Shown in pieces: positions 1 to 8,273 of a stretch of 64,000 bases of DNA. The position numbers and the translations under genes are program-made. Source of the stretch: Hansschlegelia beijingensis (GTDB lineage Bacteria > Pseudomonadota > Alphaproteobacteria > Rhizobiales > Methylopilaceae); NCBI RefSeq assembly GCF_014196425.1, contig NZ_JACIDR010000001.1, positions 620,001 through 684,000 on the forward strand. The letters are read 5' to 3'. Within the stretch, counting starts at the first letter, position 1. Each line of letters begins with the position of its first letter. The notes under the pieces are model-generated. The model worked only from the letters and a program-made list of their open reading frames with translations, was not told the DNA's origin and made no database searches.

Positions 1-1
1 C

Positions 2-1024
2 AACCGTAGCGCCGACCAGGTGTTCAGCACCGCGCGGCTTGCTGAGCTGCTGCCTGACGCGGCGGCCTACCGGCACGCCGCGAGCGGCCTGCTCGCCATC
101 ACGCTCTCGCTCAGCGAGCCCTGGATCGTGATGTGGTTCCGCGCGGAGGAGATCGAGGTCGTCGAGTGGGCCGGAAACCCCCACAAGGACGTTGCGAAAG
201 GACCGGAGGAGGCGCTGACGCCGCGCGCCTCGTTCGAGAGCTGGCGCGAGACGGTGCGCGGGCGCGCGCGGCGCTGGACCGGTCCTGAAATAGAGGCCGC
301 GGGTCGGCTGCGGGCCGCCGTCACCGAGGTCTGGCAGTCGCGCCGGCTGCGCGACCTGAACCGTCGCCTGGTGGCCGCGCTCGACGAAAAGGACCTGCTG
401 ATCCAGCAAAAGGACTTCCTGGTCGGCGAGGTCAATCACCGCGTCCAGAACAGTCTTCAGCTGGTGTCGAGCTTTCTGGCGCTGCAGGCTCGCGCGTCCG
501 ATCAGCCGGGGCTCGCCCCCGCGCTGGACGAGGCGCGCCGCCGGCTCACCGCGGTCGCGCTCGTGCATCGCCGGCTCTACCGCGCCGACCAGGTCCGCTC
601 GGTGGACGCCGCCCGCTATGTCGAGGAGCTGGTCCACGACATCGCGGCCTCGATCGGCGACGACTGGGCGCGCCAGATGTCGCTCGACGTCGCGCCCGTC
701 CTGGTTCCGACCGACCGCGCGATCAGCCTTGGGCTGGTGCTCACCGAGCTCGTGATCAACGCCACCAAATACGCCTATGGGGGCGCGGCCGGCCCGCTCG
801 CGATCTCGCTCGTCGAGGATCGGGCGCGGCTCCGGCTTTCGGTCGCGGACCAGGGCGTTGGGGCGCAGGATCAGTCCAAGCAGGGTTTTGGCACGCGCAT
901 GATCGCCGCGCTGGTCAGGCAGCTCGAGGGCGAGCTCGTCCAGGAAGACAACCGGCCGGGCCTCAAGGTCACGCTGGTCGCGCCCGTGGCGGCCGACGCC
1001 GCGCTCGCGCCGCACGGCGTCTGA
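2..1024 (+). CDS. Bacteriophytochrome histidine kinase, 3' part (truncated by window edge)
   Basis: The frame is open to the left edge, so about 340 C-terminal residues are visible. The first ~105 residues match the end of a phytochrome PHY domain: SGLLAITLSL, then the tongue motif PRASFESW, which contacts the bilin chromophore. The output module is a HWE/HisKA_2-type kinase with H-box EVNHRVQNSLQ, N-box ELVINATKYAYGG and a short ATP lid ending GFGTRM. Known bacteriophytochromes bind biliverdin in an upstream GAF domain and autophosphorylate in response to red/far-red light; that chromophore part lies outside the window. It converges on the hybrid kinase at 1038. An internal GTG at 20 is not the true start. 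Confidence 0.9.
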   Translation, partial: NRSADQVFSTARLAELLPDAAAYRHAASGLLAITLSLSEPWIVMWFRAEEIEVVEWAGNPHKDVAKGPEEALTPRASFESWRETVRGRARRWTGPEIEAAGRLRAAVTEVWQSRRLRDLNRRLVAALDEKDLLIQQKDFLVGEVNHRVQNSLQLVSSFLALQARASDQPGLAPALDEARRRLTAVALVHRRLYRADQVRSVDAARYVEELVHDIAASIGDDWARQMSLDVAPVLVPTDRAISLGLVLTELVINATKYAYGGAAGPLAISLVEDRARLRLSVADQGVGAQDQSKQGFGTRMIAALVRQLEGELVQEDNRPGLKVTLVAPVAADAALAPHGV

Positions 1025-1037
1025 CGCCGCGGCGGTT

Positions 1038-4000
1038 TCAGCCGGCCGCGTCGTCCAGCACCGCCCGCACGCGGCCGGCGAGATTGTTGAACGTGAACGG
1101 CTTGCTGATCAGCTCCACGCCCGGGTCGAGCCGGCCGTGATGCACGATGGCGTCGCGCGCATAGCCGGAGGCGAACAGCACCTTGAGCGACGGCCGCAGC
1201 GCGCGCGCCCGCTCCGCGAGCGCCGCGCCCGTCATTCCGCTTGGCAGCACGACGTCGGTGAACAGCAGGTCCACCCGGCCGTCCTGGCGCTCCAGCAGCC
1301 GGAGCGCGGAGGGCCCGTCATGCGCCTCCAGCACATGGTAGCCGAGGTCGCGCAGCACGCCGACGGAATAGGCGCGGACATGGTCGTCGTCCTCGCAGAC
1401 CAGGATGGTCTCGCCGCCGCCGCGCCGGGTCTCGACCGGCTCCGGCTGCGTCTCCCCGGGATCGCGCTCATCCTGTCCGACAAGACGCGGCAGGTAGATC
1501 CGCACGGTGGCGCCGCCGCCGAGCTCTGAAATCGCCTTCACATAGCCGCCGGACTGCCGGACGAAGCCGTACACCATCGAAAGCCCGAGCCCGGTGCCCT
1601 TGCCGACCTCCTTGGTGGTGAAGAACGGCTCGAAGGCCCGCTCCAGCACGTCGCGCGCCATGCCCACGCCGGTGTCGGCGACGCTGATCGTGACGTATTC
1701 GCCGGGCGCTATGTCGCGTGTCCTCGCGTCGACCTTCTCGTTCGCCGTTTCGATGGTCAGCCTGCCGCCTTCCGGCATGGCGTCGCGGGCGTTGATGGCG
1801 AGGTTGAGCAGGGCGTTCTCGAGCTGGTTCGGGTCGACCTCGACCCGCCAGAGATTGGGCGCCGGCGCGATCGCGATCTCGACGATCTCGCCGAGCGTGC
1901 GGCCGAGAAGCTCGGACATGCCCGCGATCAGCCCGTTGACGTCCGTCGGCTTCGGCTGGAGCGGCTGGCGCCGGGAGAAGGCGAGCAGGCGCTGCGTGAG
2001 CTGGGCCGCCCGCCGAGCGCCCGTCATGGCGTTTTCCGCGGCGCGCCTGAGCCTCGGCGCGTCCTCCGGCAGGTTGCGCTGCATGAGCTCGAGATTGCCG
2101 CTGATGATCTGGAGCAGATTGTTGAAATCGTGCGCCACGCCGCCGGTGAGCTGGCCGACGGTCTCCATCTTCTGCGCCTGGCGCAGCGTCTCCTCGGCCT
2201 CGCGCAACGCCTCGGCGGCCTCGATCTCCCGGGTGACGTCACGCGCCACGCAATAAACCAGCCCATCCTCCGCGACGGCCGTCCAGGAGAAGCGCGAATA
2301 GCCGCCAGTGCTGCTGCGGAAGCGGCTTTCGAACCGCTCGACGGTCTCCTCGCCGGCGGCGAGGCGCGCCAGCCAGTCCCTCATCGTGGCGCGATCGTCG
2401 GGGTGCTCCATCCACTCGGAGGTCCGCCCCAGCAGGTCCTGCTCGGTCCAGCCGAGCAGGTCCGTCCAGGCGGGGCTGACGCTCAGCCAGCGCCCCTCGC
2501 GGTCCGCCACCAGGAAGGGGTCGCGGGACAGCCGCCAGATCCGATCGCGCTCGCGGGTCCGCTCCGCCACCCTGGCTTCGAGCGTCCGGTTGAGCGCCTG
2601 CTGGGCCTGGAACAGGCGGGCGTTGTCGATCGCGATCGCAGATTGCGCGGCGAGCCCGGTGATCAGCCGCTCGGTCCGGTCGCCGAACACGCCGGGCTCG
2701 GGATGTCCGAAGAAAAGCCCGCCGATGACGTCGCCGCCGCGGGAGGTCACCGGAACGGCCAGATAGCTCCGCACCGACAGCGGCGCCTCGGAGGCTCCGT
2801 CCGCCAGCAGGGCCTGCCCGTAGCGCGGATCGGCCGCGAGGTCGGCGCAACGCACGACGCCTTCCCCGCGGAAGGTCGGCCCGAACAGCTCGGGCGCGTG
2901 CGGCGTCGGGAACTGCGAGAAGCCGCCGACCTCGGCGCCCGGAAGGCCCTGCGCAGCGCCGCCGGCGTCTTCCTCGTCGCGCGGCGCGCTGTGGAAGAAC
3001 GCGCCATATCGGGCGCCGGAGAGCTCGACGCCGGCGTCGACCACCGCCTGCACGAGCTTGTCGAGATCGAGCTCGGCGGCCAGCCGGGCGGCGGTGGAGT
3101 TCAGGATCTCGAGCGCGTTGGTCTCCTCGCGGAGCGCCCGCTCGGAGGCGATCAGCGCCGCCTCGGCCTGCTTGCGGCTGCTGATGTCGACCACGGTGCC
3201 GACGAAGCGGCCGCTGGCGCCGCCCTCGCCGACGACCTTGCCGCGGGCCGACAGCCAGCGCTCGACGCCGTCGTCGATCCCGATCGTCCGGTATTCGATG
3301 TCGAACTGGGCCCCCTCCAAGGTGGCGGCGCGCACCGCGGCCGCCACGCGGTCGCGGTCGTCGGGATGCAGGCCAGCGAGGAAGGCGTTCTCATAGGTGA
3401 TCGGGCGGTCAGGCGAGATGCCGAACAGCTCGCGGCAGCGCCGGTCCCAACGCAGCGCGCCGCCGCGCGGGTCGTAGTCCCAGGTGCCGACCGCGGCGGC
3501 CTCGGTGGCGAGCCGTAGCCGGTCCTCGCTCTCGCGCTGCCCCTCGAGCGCGCGCATCTGGTCGGTGACGTCCGTGCCCTCGACGAAGATCCCGGTGACG
3601 CGTCCGCCGCGGTCCTTGAGCGGCTGGTAGATGAAATCGAGCGAGCGCTGCTCCGGCGGCCCACCGCCGGCGCGCGGCAGCGCCGCGGTCATGCCGCGGC
3701 CTGTGAACGGCTCCCCTGTCGCGTAGACGCGGTCGAGCAGCTCCAGAAATCCCTGGCCGGCAAGCTCCGGAAGCGCCGCCCGCAGGGGCTTTCCGAGAAC
3801 CTTGCGGCCGCCGATCAGCCTCTGATAGGCGGCGTTGGTCAGCGTGAACACGTGGTCGGGACCGTCCAGCACGGCCATGAAGCCCGGCGCCTGCTTGAAC
3901 ATCTCCGCCAGACGCTCGCGGTCGGCGATCGCCTTGCGCTGCGCCTGGATGCGGTCGGTCGTCTCGTTGACGATGCACAGCACGCCTTCGACGGCGCCTC

Positions 4001-4439
4001 CGTCGTCGAACAGGGGCGAATACGAGATGTCGAAGAACACCTCTTCGCCGAAGCCGTGACGCTCGATGTAGAAGGGGCGGTCGTGCGCGAACACGGTCCC
4101 GCGGCCGTCGCGGACCCGGCTCAGCAGGGGCTCCAGGTCGTCCCAGAGCTCGCCCCAGTTCTCGATCGCGGGGCGGCCGAACGCGCGCGGATGCTTGTCG
4201 CCGATCGTGGGCGCGTAGGCGTCGTTGTACAGGGCGACGAAGTCCGGGCCCCAGAACAGCACGATCTGGACGCGCGCCGGGAGGATCGTCGTGACGATGT
4301 TGCGGAGCGCGAGCGGCCAGCGGTTCGCGGGGCCGAGGGGACAGTTGCCGGCGTGGAGGCCCGCGAGCAGCCTGGAGCAACCGTCGCTCGCTGAGCCAGG
4401 CGGGGCGAAGCTCACCTGCGTCTGCAACTCGCCCGCCAT
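1038..4439 (-). CDS. PAS/GAF hybrid sensor histidine kinase with C-terminal receiver
   Basis: A soluble multi-domain kinase of 1133 aa. In order: an N-terminal PAS-like region (IVLFWGPDFVALYND), two or more further PAS/PAC units, a GAF domain near residues 450-610, another PAS, HisKA with phospho-His near 770 (GGVAHDFNNLLQ), HATPase (NLAINARDAMP; GLGLSMVYGF), and a REC domain from about 1010 with phospho-Asp near 1062 (LLFTDVVLP). No membrane segments are seen. The ATG at 4439 is chosen because GGAGG lies about 10 nt upstream; a TTG 18 codons earlier lacks such a site. The REC could pass phosphate to an Hpt protein. It faces a phytochrome kinase, but a functional link is only inferred. Confidence 0.9.
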   Translation of the reverse strand: MAGELQTQVSFAPPGSASDGCSRLLAGLHAGNCPLGPANRWPLALRNIVTTILPARVQIVLFWGPDFVALYNDAYAPTIGDKHPRAFGRPAIENWGELWDDLEPLLSRVRDGRGTVFAHDRPFYIERHGFGEEVFFDISYSPLFDDGGAVEGVLCIVNETTDRIQAQRKAIADRERLAEMFKQAPGFMAVLDGPDHVFTLTNAAYQRLIGGRKVLGKPLRAALPELAGQGFLELLDRVYATGEPFTGRGMTAALPRAGGGPPEQRSLDFIYQPLKDRGGRVTGIFVEGTDVTDQMRALEGQRESEDRLRLATEAAAVGTWDYDPRGGALRWDRRCRELFGISPDRPITYENAFLAGLHPDDRDRVAAAVRAATLEGAQFDIEYRTIGIDDGVERWLSARGKVVGEGGASGRFVGTVVDISSRKQAEAALIASERALREETNALEILNSTAARLAAELDLDKLVQAVVDAGVELSGARYGAFFHSAPRDEEDAGGAAQGLPGAEVGGFSQFPTPHAPELFGPTFRGEGVVRCADLAADPRYGQALLADGASEAPLSVRSYLAVPVTSRGGDVIGGLFFGHPEPGVFGDRTERLITGLAAQSAIAIDNARLFQAQQALNRTLEARVAERTRERDRIWRLSRDPFLVADREGRWLSVSPAWTDLLGWTEQDLLGRTSEWMEHPDDRATMRDWLARLAAGEETVERFESRFRSSTGGYSRFSWTAVAEDGLVYCVARDVTREIEAAEALREAEETLRQAQKMETVGQLTGGVAHDFNNLLQIISGNLELMQRNLPEDAPRLRRAAENAMTGARRAAQLTQRLLAFSRRQPLQPKPTDVNGLIAGMSELLGRTLGEIVEIAIAPAPNLWRVEVDPNQLENALLNLAINARDAMPEGGRLTIETANEKVDARTRDIAPGEYVTISVADTGVGMARDVLERAFEPFFTTKEVGKGTGLGLSMVYGFVRQSGGYVKAISELGGGATVRIYLPRLVGQDERDPGETQPEPVETRRGGGETILVCEDDDHVRAYSVGVLRDLGYHVLEAHDGPSALRLLERQDGRVDLLFTDVVLPSGMTGAALAERARALRPSLKVLFASGYARDAIVHHGRLDPGVELISKPFTFNNLAGRVRAVLDDAAG

Positions 4440-4555
4440 GCCAGTCCATCCTCCGCCCCTGCCGGCAAGCCGGCTCAGGCTAACTCGCGACAAGCGGCTT
4501 CAGGTTCCTCGCCGACCGCTTTATTTCGCGTCACCATGCATCGCGCGCCCTTTCC

Positions 4556-4581
4556 GGAACCCTTACCCGGCTTCAGAAGTT
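4556..4581 (+). promoter_or_regulatory. Possible EcfG-type stress promoter of the DUF3309 gene
   Basis: GGAAC at 4556-4560 is followed after 17 nt by AGTT at 4578-4581. The known alphaproteobacterial EcfG consensus is GGAAC-N16/17-CGTT, so the -10 has one mismatch. It lies about 60 nt before the DUF3309 start. Confidence 0.35.
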
Positions 4582-4640
4582 TGCTGCTCGTAAGCGCGTC
4601 GTTCGACGCCGTGACGAGCGGTTAGATTCGGAGCCAACAG

Positions 4641-4793
4641 ATGTCGACGATCCTGATCATCATTCTCGTTCTGCTCGTCATCGGCGCGCTGCCGACCTGG
4701 CCCTACTCGTCGGGCTTCGGATACGGCCCGAGCGGCATTCTCGGCATCATCCTGATCATCATCGTCATTCTGGCGCTGACCGGGCGGCTCTGA
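4641..4793 (+). CDS. DUF3309 small membrane protein
   Basis: A 50-residue protein with two short hydrophobic segments (about residues 3-18 and 33-48) joined by a polar turn containing LPTWPYSSGFGYGPSG. This arrangement, an N-terminal MSTILIIILVLLVIGALPTW-type start and a central W-P-Y-S-x-G turn, is typical of the DUF3309 family, which is common in Proteobacteria and of unknown function. It is probably an inner-membrane hairpin peptide. It lies in the divergent gap between the hybrid kinase and the DUF930 gene, with a possible stress-sigma promoter upstream. Confidence 0.85.
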   Translation: MSTILIIILVLLVIGALPTWPYSSGFGYGPSGILGIILIIIVILALTGRL

Positions 4794-4822
4794 TCCGGCG
4801 GCGGCGCGGGGAGCTTCCCGCG

Positions 4823-5209
4823 TCACCGCCAGAGCCCGTAACTCTCCCAGTCCTTCTGGGGGATCGCAGCGCCGACGCGGTAGGTCAGCGCGAGCACGCG
4901 CATGCGATCGCCCGTCGCGCGGCAGCTGAAGGCGAGCCGATACCACTTGCCGCCGCTGCGGATGGCCGCGCCGCTGCCCGACAGGGTGTCGCCGGTCGCC
5001 GTGGCGGGGCGGATCGCGTCCATCACCATGCGGTCCGGCTTCAACGGGCCGCCTTCCTCCTGGATGCGCCGCATCGTTTCGATGTCGCAAAGCTGATGGA
5101 AGCGCGTCTCCGGCTCGAGCCGCCGGAGGCTTGCCGCGAGGCCGGCGTCGGCGGCCGAACAAGGAGCGGAGCTGAGCAGGAGCGCGAGCGCGCAGGCAAG
5201 GCGACGCAT
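4823..5209 (-). CDS. DUF930 family periplasmic protein
   Basis: 128 residues with a signal peptide (MRRLACALALLLSSAPCSA) and a mature region matching DUF930: LEPETRFHQLCDIETM near the start, PDRMVMDAI, GAAIRSGGKWYRLAFSC, then IPQKDWESYGLW at the C-terminus. The two Cys in the conserved positions could form a disulfide in the periplasm. The function of DUF930 proteins is unknown. The ATG at 5209 directly precedes the signal peptide. The leader carries a 7-bp inverted repeat (GGGACCC/GGGTCCC, about 5215-5245) of unknown meaning. Confidence 0.85.
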   Translation of the reverse strand: MRRLACALALLLSSAPCSAADAGLAASLRRLEPETRFHQLCDIETMRRIQEEGGPLKPDRMVMDAIRPATATGDTLSGSGAAIRSGGKWYRLAFSCRATGDRMRVLALTYRVGAAIPQKDWESYGLWR

Positions 5210-5276
5210 GAACAGGGACCCTCGATTCGTGTGTCGGGGTCCCGACTAGCATACCTCGCGGACGACACGGCCCGGC

Positions 5277-5699
5277 TCAGTCGACGCGGCGCAGCACCTG
5301 GGTCTTGCACAGAAGCCCGCCGATCACGCAGCCGCGCAGCTTCAGCCGGCTGCTCCCGTCGGCCATGATCGTGCCTGCATAGGTGCGGCCGTCGTCCGGA
5401 TTGTAGAACCGGCCCGCCCATCCGTTGCCCTCGCGCCTCATGTCGGTGAGCAGCGAGAGACCGATCACGGGGCGATTGCGCAGGGCAGGGTTGGGGTTGT
5501 GCTTGTCCACCTTGGGGCGGCCGTTCTTGTCGTTCGGCTTCCTGAGGCCGATCAGGGTCGCGCACAGCGCGTCGCCGCAGGTCGAGATCCGGATCGTCGC
5601 CTTGTCCTTCGGCATGCTCCACACGCCGACCGGAGCCGGGGCCGCGACGGCCGACGCCGCGAGCAGCAGCCCCGAAGCGACCAGAATCCCGCGCATCAT
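5277..5699 (-). CDS. DUF2147 family secreted protein
   Basis: 140 residues: a cleavable signal sequence (about residues 1-20, ending AVAAPA) followed by a DUF2147 domain. Visible family features are GVWSMPKDKATIRIS, a Cys pair in CGDALCATL, the charged loop KPNDKNGRPK, NGWAGRFYNPDDGRTYAGTI and a C-terminal LRGCVIGGLLCKTQVL. DUF2147 proteins are small periplasmic beta-barrel-like proteins of unknown role. AGGAGG lies 6 nt before tandem ATG codons at 5699 and 5696; the first is used. Same strand as the DUF930 gene downstream; they may be co-transcribed. Confidence 0.88.
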   Translation of the reverse strand: MMRGILVASGLLLAASAVAAPAPVGVWSMPKDKATIRISTCGDALCATLIGLRKPNDKNGRPKVDKHNPNPALRNRPVIGLSLLTDMRREGNGWAGRFYNPDDGRTYAGTIMADGSSRLKLRGCVIGGLLCKTQVLRRVD

Positions 5700-6002
5700 G
5701 AGCGCCTCCTTCTCACATACGTTCTGCGGCTTGCACGCAGCGGCCCCGGGCTCTCTGCGCGCCGCACGCGCAGGCGAGCGTTCGGGCTCAGGCAGCGGGT
5801 CGTCGTGCATATCGGCGCCCATGACGTAAATGTTCCATGCGGCGGCGAAAACAAATCCGGCGCGTTCGCGAAACAGATGTGTCGACACGGACCGTATCGG
5901 GATCGCGGCTGCGCTTCTGCGGCCGCTGTCTGGCGGCGCACGTAAGCCTGATCCGAAGCCGTGTGACCTGCCGCCCCAAGTCGAAGACATAGCGGAGGAA
6001 TC
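5700..6002. other. 303-base divergent intergenic region
   Basis: Regulatory gap between the leftward DUF2147 gene and the rightward Lys/His-rich protein gene. It holds a weak EcfG-like promoter candidate on the minus strand and a GGAGGAA ribosome binding site for the gene at 6003. No convincing gene, RNA or repeat was found. Confidence 0.6.
5811..5836 (-). promoter_or_regulatory. Weak EcfG-like promoter candidate upstream of DUF2147 gene
   Basis: On the minus strand GGAAC (5836-5832) is followed after 17 nt by CGAT (5814-5811); the consensus -10 is CGTT. The 112-nt leader to the DUF2147 start is long, so this may be chance. Confidence 0.25.
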
Positions 6003-6371
6003 ATGATCACTCGCAACGCCATCGCGGCCAGCGTCGCCGCGCTCGCGCTCGCCGCCGCGCCGACCCTCGCCATGGCGCAGGCCACCGGCGCCGGGAACAA
6101 CGCGTCCGGCATGGGCGCGAACTCGGCCATGGAGCAGGGCCCGAGCGGCTCCATGAGCGGCGATCACATGGGGAAGCACGCCAAGGACAAGAAAGCGGAC
6201 AAGCACAAGAAGGCGGACAAGCACCACAAGAAGGCCAAGCACGACAAGAAGTCGATGGACGGCTCGGCGGGCGCGGATGGGATGAAGGACACGCCGACCT
6301 CGGCCGGGACCGCCGACGCCCCCGTCAAGGACCTGCGCGGCCACAGCGAGACCCCGACCACCGGCAGGTGA
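6003..6371 (+). CDS. Secreted Lys/His-rich low-complexity protein
   Basis: 122 residues. A clear signal peptide ends at AMAQA (about residue 25). The mature protein begins Gly/Asn/Met-rich, then has a highly basic block at about 55-85 built from repeated KADKHKKADKHHKKAKH-type units, and a C-terminus rich in Gly/Thr/Ser. The His/Lys run could bind anionic polymers or metal, which is inference from composition alone. No family is recognised. GGAGGAA precedes the ATG by about 3-5 nt. The gene stands alone and ends in a strong hairpin. Confidence 0.75.
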   Translation: MITRNAIAASVAALALAAAPTLAMAQATGAGNNASGMGANSAMEQGPSGSMSGDHMGKHAKDKKADKHKKADKHHKKAKHDKKSMDGSAGADGMKDTPTSAGTADAPVKDLRGHSETPTTGR

Positions 6372-6385
6372 CGGAGCGCCCGAAC

Positions 6386-6416
6386 GCGCCGGCCGTCCTG
6401 CGCAGGCGGCCGGCGC
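6386..6416 (+). terminator. Stem-loop terminator candidate
   Basis: Perfect 10-bp stem GCGCCGGCCG/CGGCCGGCGC with an 11-nt loop, 14 nt after the Lys/His-rich gene. The following bases are only moderately T-rich (GGTTCGTT), so efficiency is uncertain. It insulates the GTA locus that follows. Confidence 0.55.
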
Positions 6417-6484
6417 GGTTCGTTCTGCGCGAGAATAGGAAAATAGTCATTGAGAGCGTGACGCTCCTCGGTTAGGGTTCAGCC

Positions 6485-7003
6485 ATGCTCCGAAATCGCG
6501 TCCAGAACGGCCGGGCGGTCCCCGCCGGCGAGGACGCGGCGTTCCCCAGGCGGACGGCGCCGGCGTCGCGCATCACCGAGACGATGGTCGCCGAAGCCCG
6601 GCGGCTATACGAGGAGAGCGAGCTCAGCCAGGTCGAGATCGCCCTTCGGGTCGGCCTCTCGCGGAGCTCGCTCGGCCGGCTCGCGGCGCGCGAGAGCTGG
6701 CGGCGTCGCAGCGTCGAACGCGCTCGCGCCGTAAGCCGGATTCGCTGCGAAGTGGACAGGCAGATCAGCGCCGTCGAGGCGGTGTTCGCCGGACAGGACG
6801 GCCTCGCCGCCGGCGAGGCGGCGGTCCACGCGCGGACGCTCGCGAGCCTCGTGCGCTCTCTGCGCGAGCTTCAGAAATACGAGGCCGGGCCGGCGATCGG
6901 CGCTGCGGAGGATGATGACGCGGATGGCGCTCCCGCCGATATTGACGCCCTCCGCGATGCGCTTGCGGACCGCATTGCTCGCCTGCGAGGGGAGGACGCG
7001 TGA
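6485..7003 (+). CDS. HTH protein, candidate GTA small terminase (RcGTA gp1-like)
   Basis: 172 residues. A helix-turn-helix lies at about 30-70: ITETMVAEARRLYEE, then LSQVEIALRVGLSRSSLGRL, a pattern typical of phage small terminases and Hin-like DNA-binding proteins. The rest is helical and acidic near the C-terminus (AAEDDDADG). Position directly before the large terminase, with a 92-bp overlap, supports a DNA-recognition subunit of the packaging motor. It is the first gene of the rightward GTA operon; a small palindrome GAGCG-TGA-CGCTC at 6454-6466 precedes it. The identity rests mainly on context. Confidence 0.65.
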   Translation: MLRNRVQNGRAVPAGEDAAFPRRTAPASRITETMVAEARRLYEESELSQVEIALRVGLSRSSLGRLAARESWRRRSVERARAVSRIRCEVDRQISAVEAVFAGQDGLAAGEAAVHARTLASLVRSLRELQKYEAGPAIGAAEDDDADGAPADIDALRDALADRIARLRGEDA

Positions 7004-8273
7004 CCGCCTGCTGGCGTCGCTGTCGCCCAATGAGATAGAATTCCTTGACGGCGACTGGCCCGTCTGGTCCCGCGAGGACCAGCAGCCGCCGCCCGGCGAC
7101 TGGACCACCTGGCTCGTGCTGGGCGGCCGCGGCGCCGGCAAGACCCGGGCCGGCGCCGAATGGGTGCGCGGGGTCGCGCTCGGCGCGACCGGCTTCGCGG
7201 AGCGGCCGGCCGGGCGCATCGCGCTGGTGGCCGAAACCTATTCGGATCTGCGCGAGGTGATGATCGACGGCGTTTCCGGCCTGCTCGCGGTGCATCGACG
7301 CTGGGACCGGCCGACCTATGAGCCGAGCCGGCGCCGGCTGGTCTGGCGCAACGGCGCGATCGCGCAGGGGTTTTCGGCCGAAGACCCCGAGGCGCTGCGG
7401 GGGCCTCAGTTCGACGCCGCCTGGTGCGACGAGATCGCCAAATGGCGGCGCGCGGAGGAGACCTGGGACATGCTGCAGTTTGGGCTGCGCCTCGGGCGGC
7501 TGCCACGGCAGATCGCCACCACCACGCCCCGCGCCGTCCCGCTGCTGAAGCGGCTGCTCGCCGATCCGGCGGTCGCCGTCACCCGGGCCACGACGCGCGC
7601 CAACGCGGCCAACCTTGCGCCGGGCTTCCTGCGCGCGGTGGTCGGGACCTATGCGGGGACGAGGCTCGGCCGACAGGAGCTCGACGGCGAACTGCTCGAG
7701 GATCGGGACGACGGGCTCTGGACGCGCGAGGCGATCAACCGCGGCCGGGTCGCGGCCGCGCCTGAGCTGACCCGCATCGTGGTGGCGGTCGATCCGCCGG
7801 CCGGCGGCAAGAAGTCGGACGCCTGCGGGCTGGTGGCCGTCGGGCTCGGCGCGGATGGGCGCGGCTATGTGCTGGAGGACGCGACGCTCCACGCCAGCCG
7901 CCCCGAGGTGTGGGCCGCGCGCGCGGTGGCGCTCTGGCGTCGCCTGGAGGCGGACGCACTCGTCGCGGAGGTCAATCAGGGGGGCGACATGGTGCGCGCG
8001 GTGATCGCGCAGGCCGACCCGCAGGTTCCGGTGGTCGCCGTGCGGGCCACGCGCGGCAAGTGGTTGCGGGCGGAGCCGGTGGCGGCGCTCTACGCGCAGG
8101 GCCGCGTCCTCCATGTCGGCGCGCATGCGCGGCTGGAGGACGAGATGGCGGCGCTGGGCCTCGACGGCCTCGCCGACGGGCGTTCGCCGGACCGCGTCGA
8201 CGCGCTGGTCTGGGCGGTGACGCATCTGATGCTGAGCGCGCGCGGCCGAGGGCCGCGCGTGCTCGGCCTGTGA
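6912..8273 (+). CDS. GTA terminase large subunit (RcGTA gp2 homologue)
   Basis: 453 residues from the first ATG. Walker A is GGRGAGKT (71-78), the adjacent RAGAEWVRG is typical of GTA terminases, and Walker B-like FDAAWCDEI lies at 167-175. The C-terminal RNase H-like nuclease starts with VAVDPPAGGKKSDACG, supplying the first acidic metal ligand. It packages host DNA headfuls into GTA particles. In-frame ATGs at 6912, 6915 and 6924 all follow GGAGG (6907-6911); 6915 or 6924 have better spacing, so the start is uncertain by a few residues. It overlaps the HTH gene by 92 bp in another frame. Confidence 0.95.
   Translation: MMTRMALPPILTPSAMRLRTALLACEGRTRDRLLASLSPNEIEFLDGDWPVWSREDQQPPPGDWTTWLVLGGRGAGKTRAGAEWVRGVALGATGFAERPAGRIALVAETYSDLREVMIDGVSGLLAVHRRWDRPTYEPSRRRLVWRNGAIAQGFSAEDPEALRGPQFDAAWCDEIAKWRRAEETWDMLQFGLRLGRLPRQIATTTPRAVPLLKRLLADPAVAVTRATTRANAANLAPGFLRAVVGTYAGTRLGRQELDGELLEDRDDGLWTREAINRGRVAAAPELTRIVVAVDPPAGGKKSDACGLVAVGLGADGRGYVLEDATLHASRPEVWAARAVALWRRLEADALVAEVNQGGDMVRAVIAQADPQVPVVAVRATRGKWLRAEPVAALYAQGRVLHVGAHARLEDEMAALGLDGLADGRSPDRVDALVWAVTHLMLSARGRGPRVLGL

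Noticed and set aside
4480-4510. GGAAC on the minus strand at 4508-4504 upstream of the hybrid kinase.
   Set aside because: The -10 at the right distance does not match (CGAG/GAGT); an AGTT occurs only at 18 nt.
6454-6466. Palindrome GAGCG-TGA-CGCTC before the GTA operon as a GTA operator.
   Set aside because: Five-base arms are common by chance in GC-rich DNA and a single copy offers no further support.
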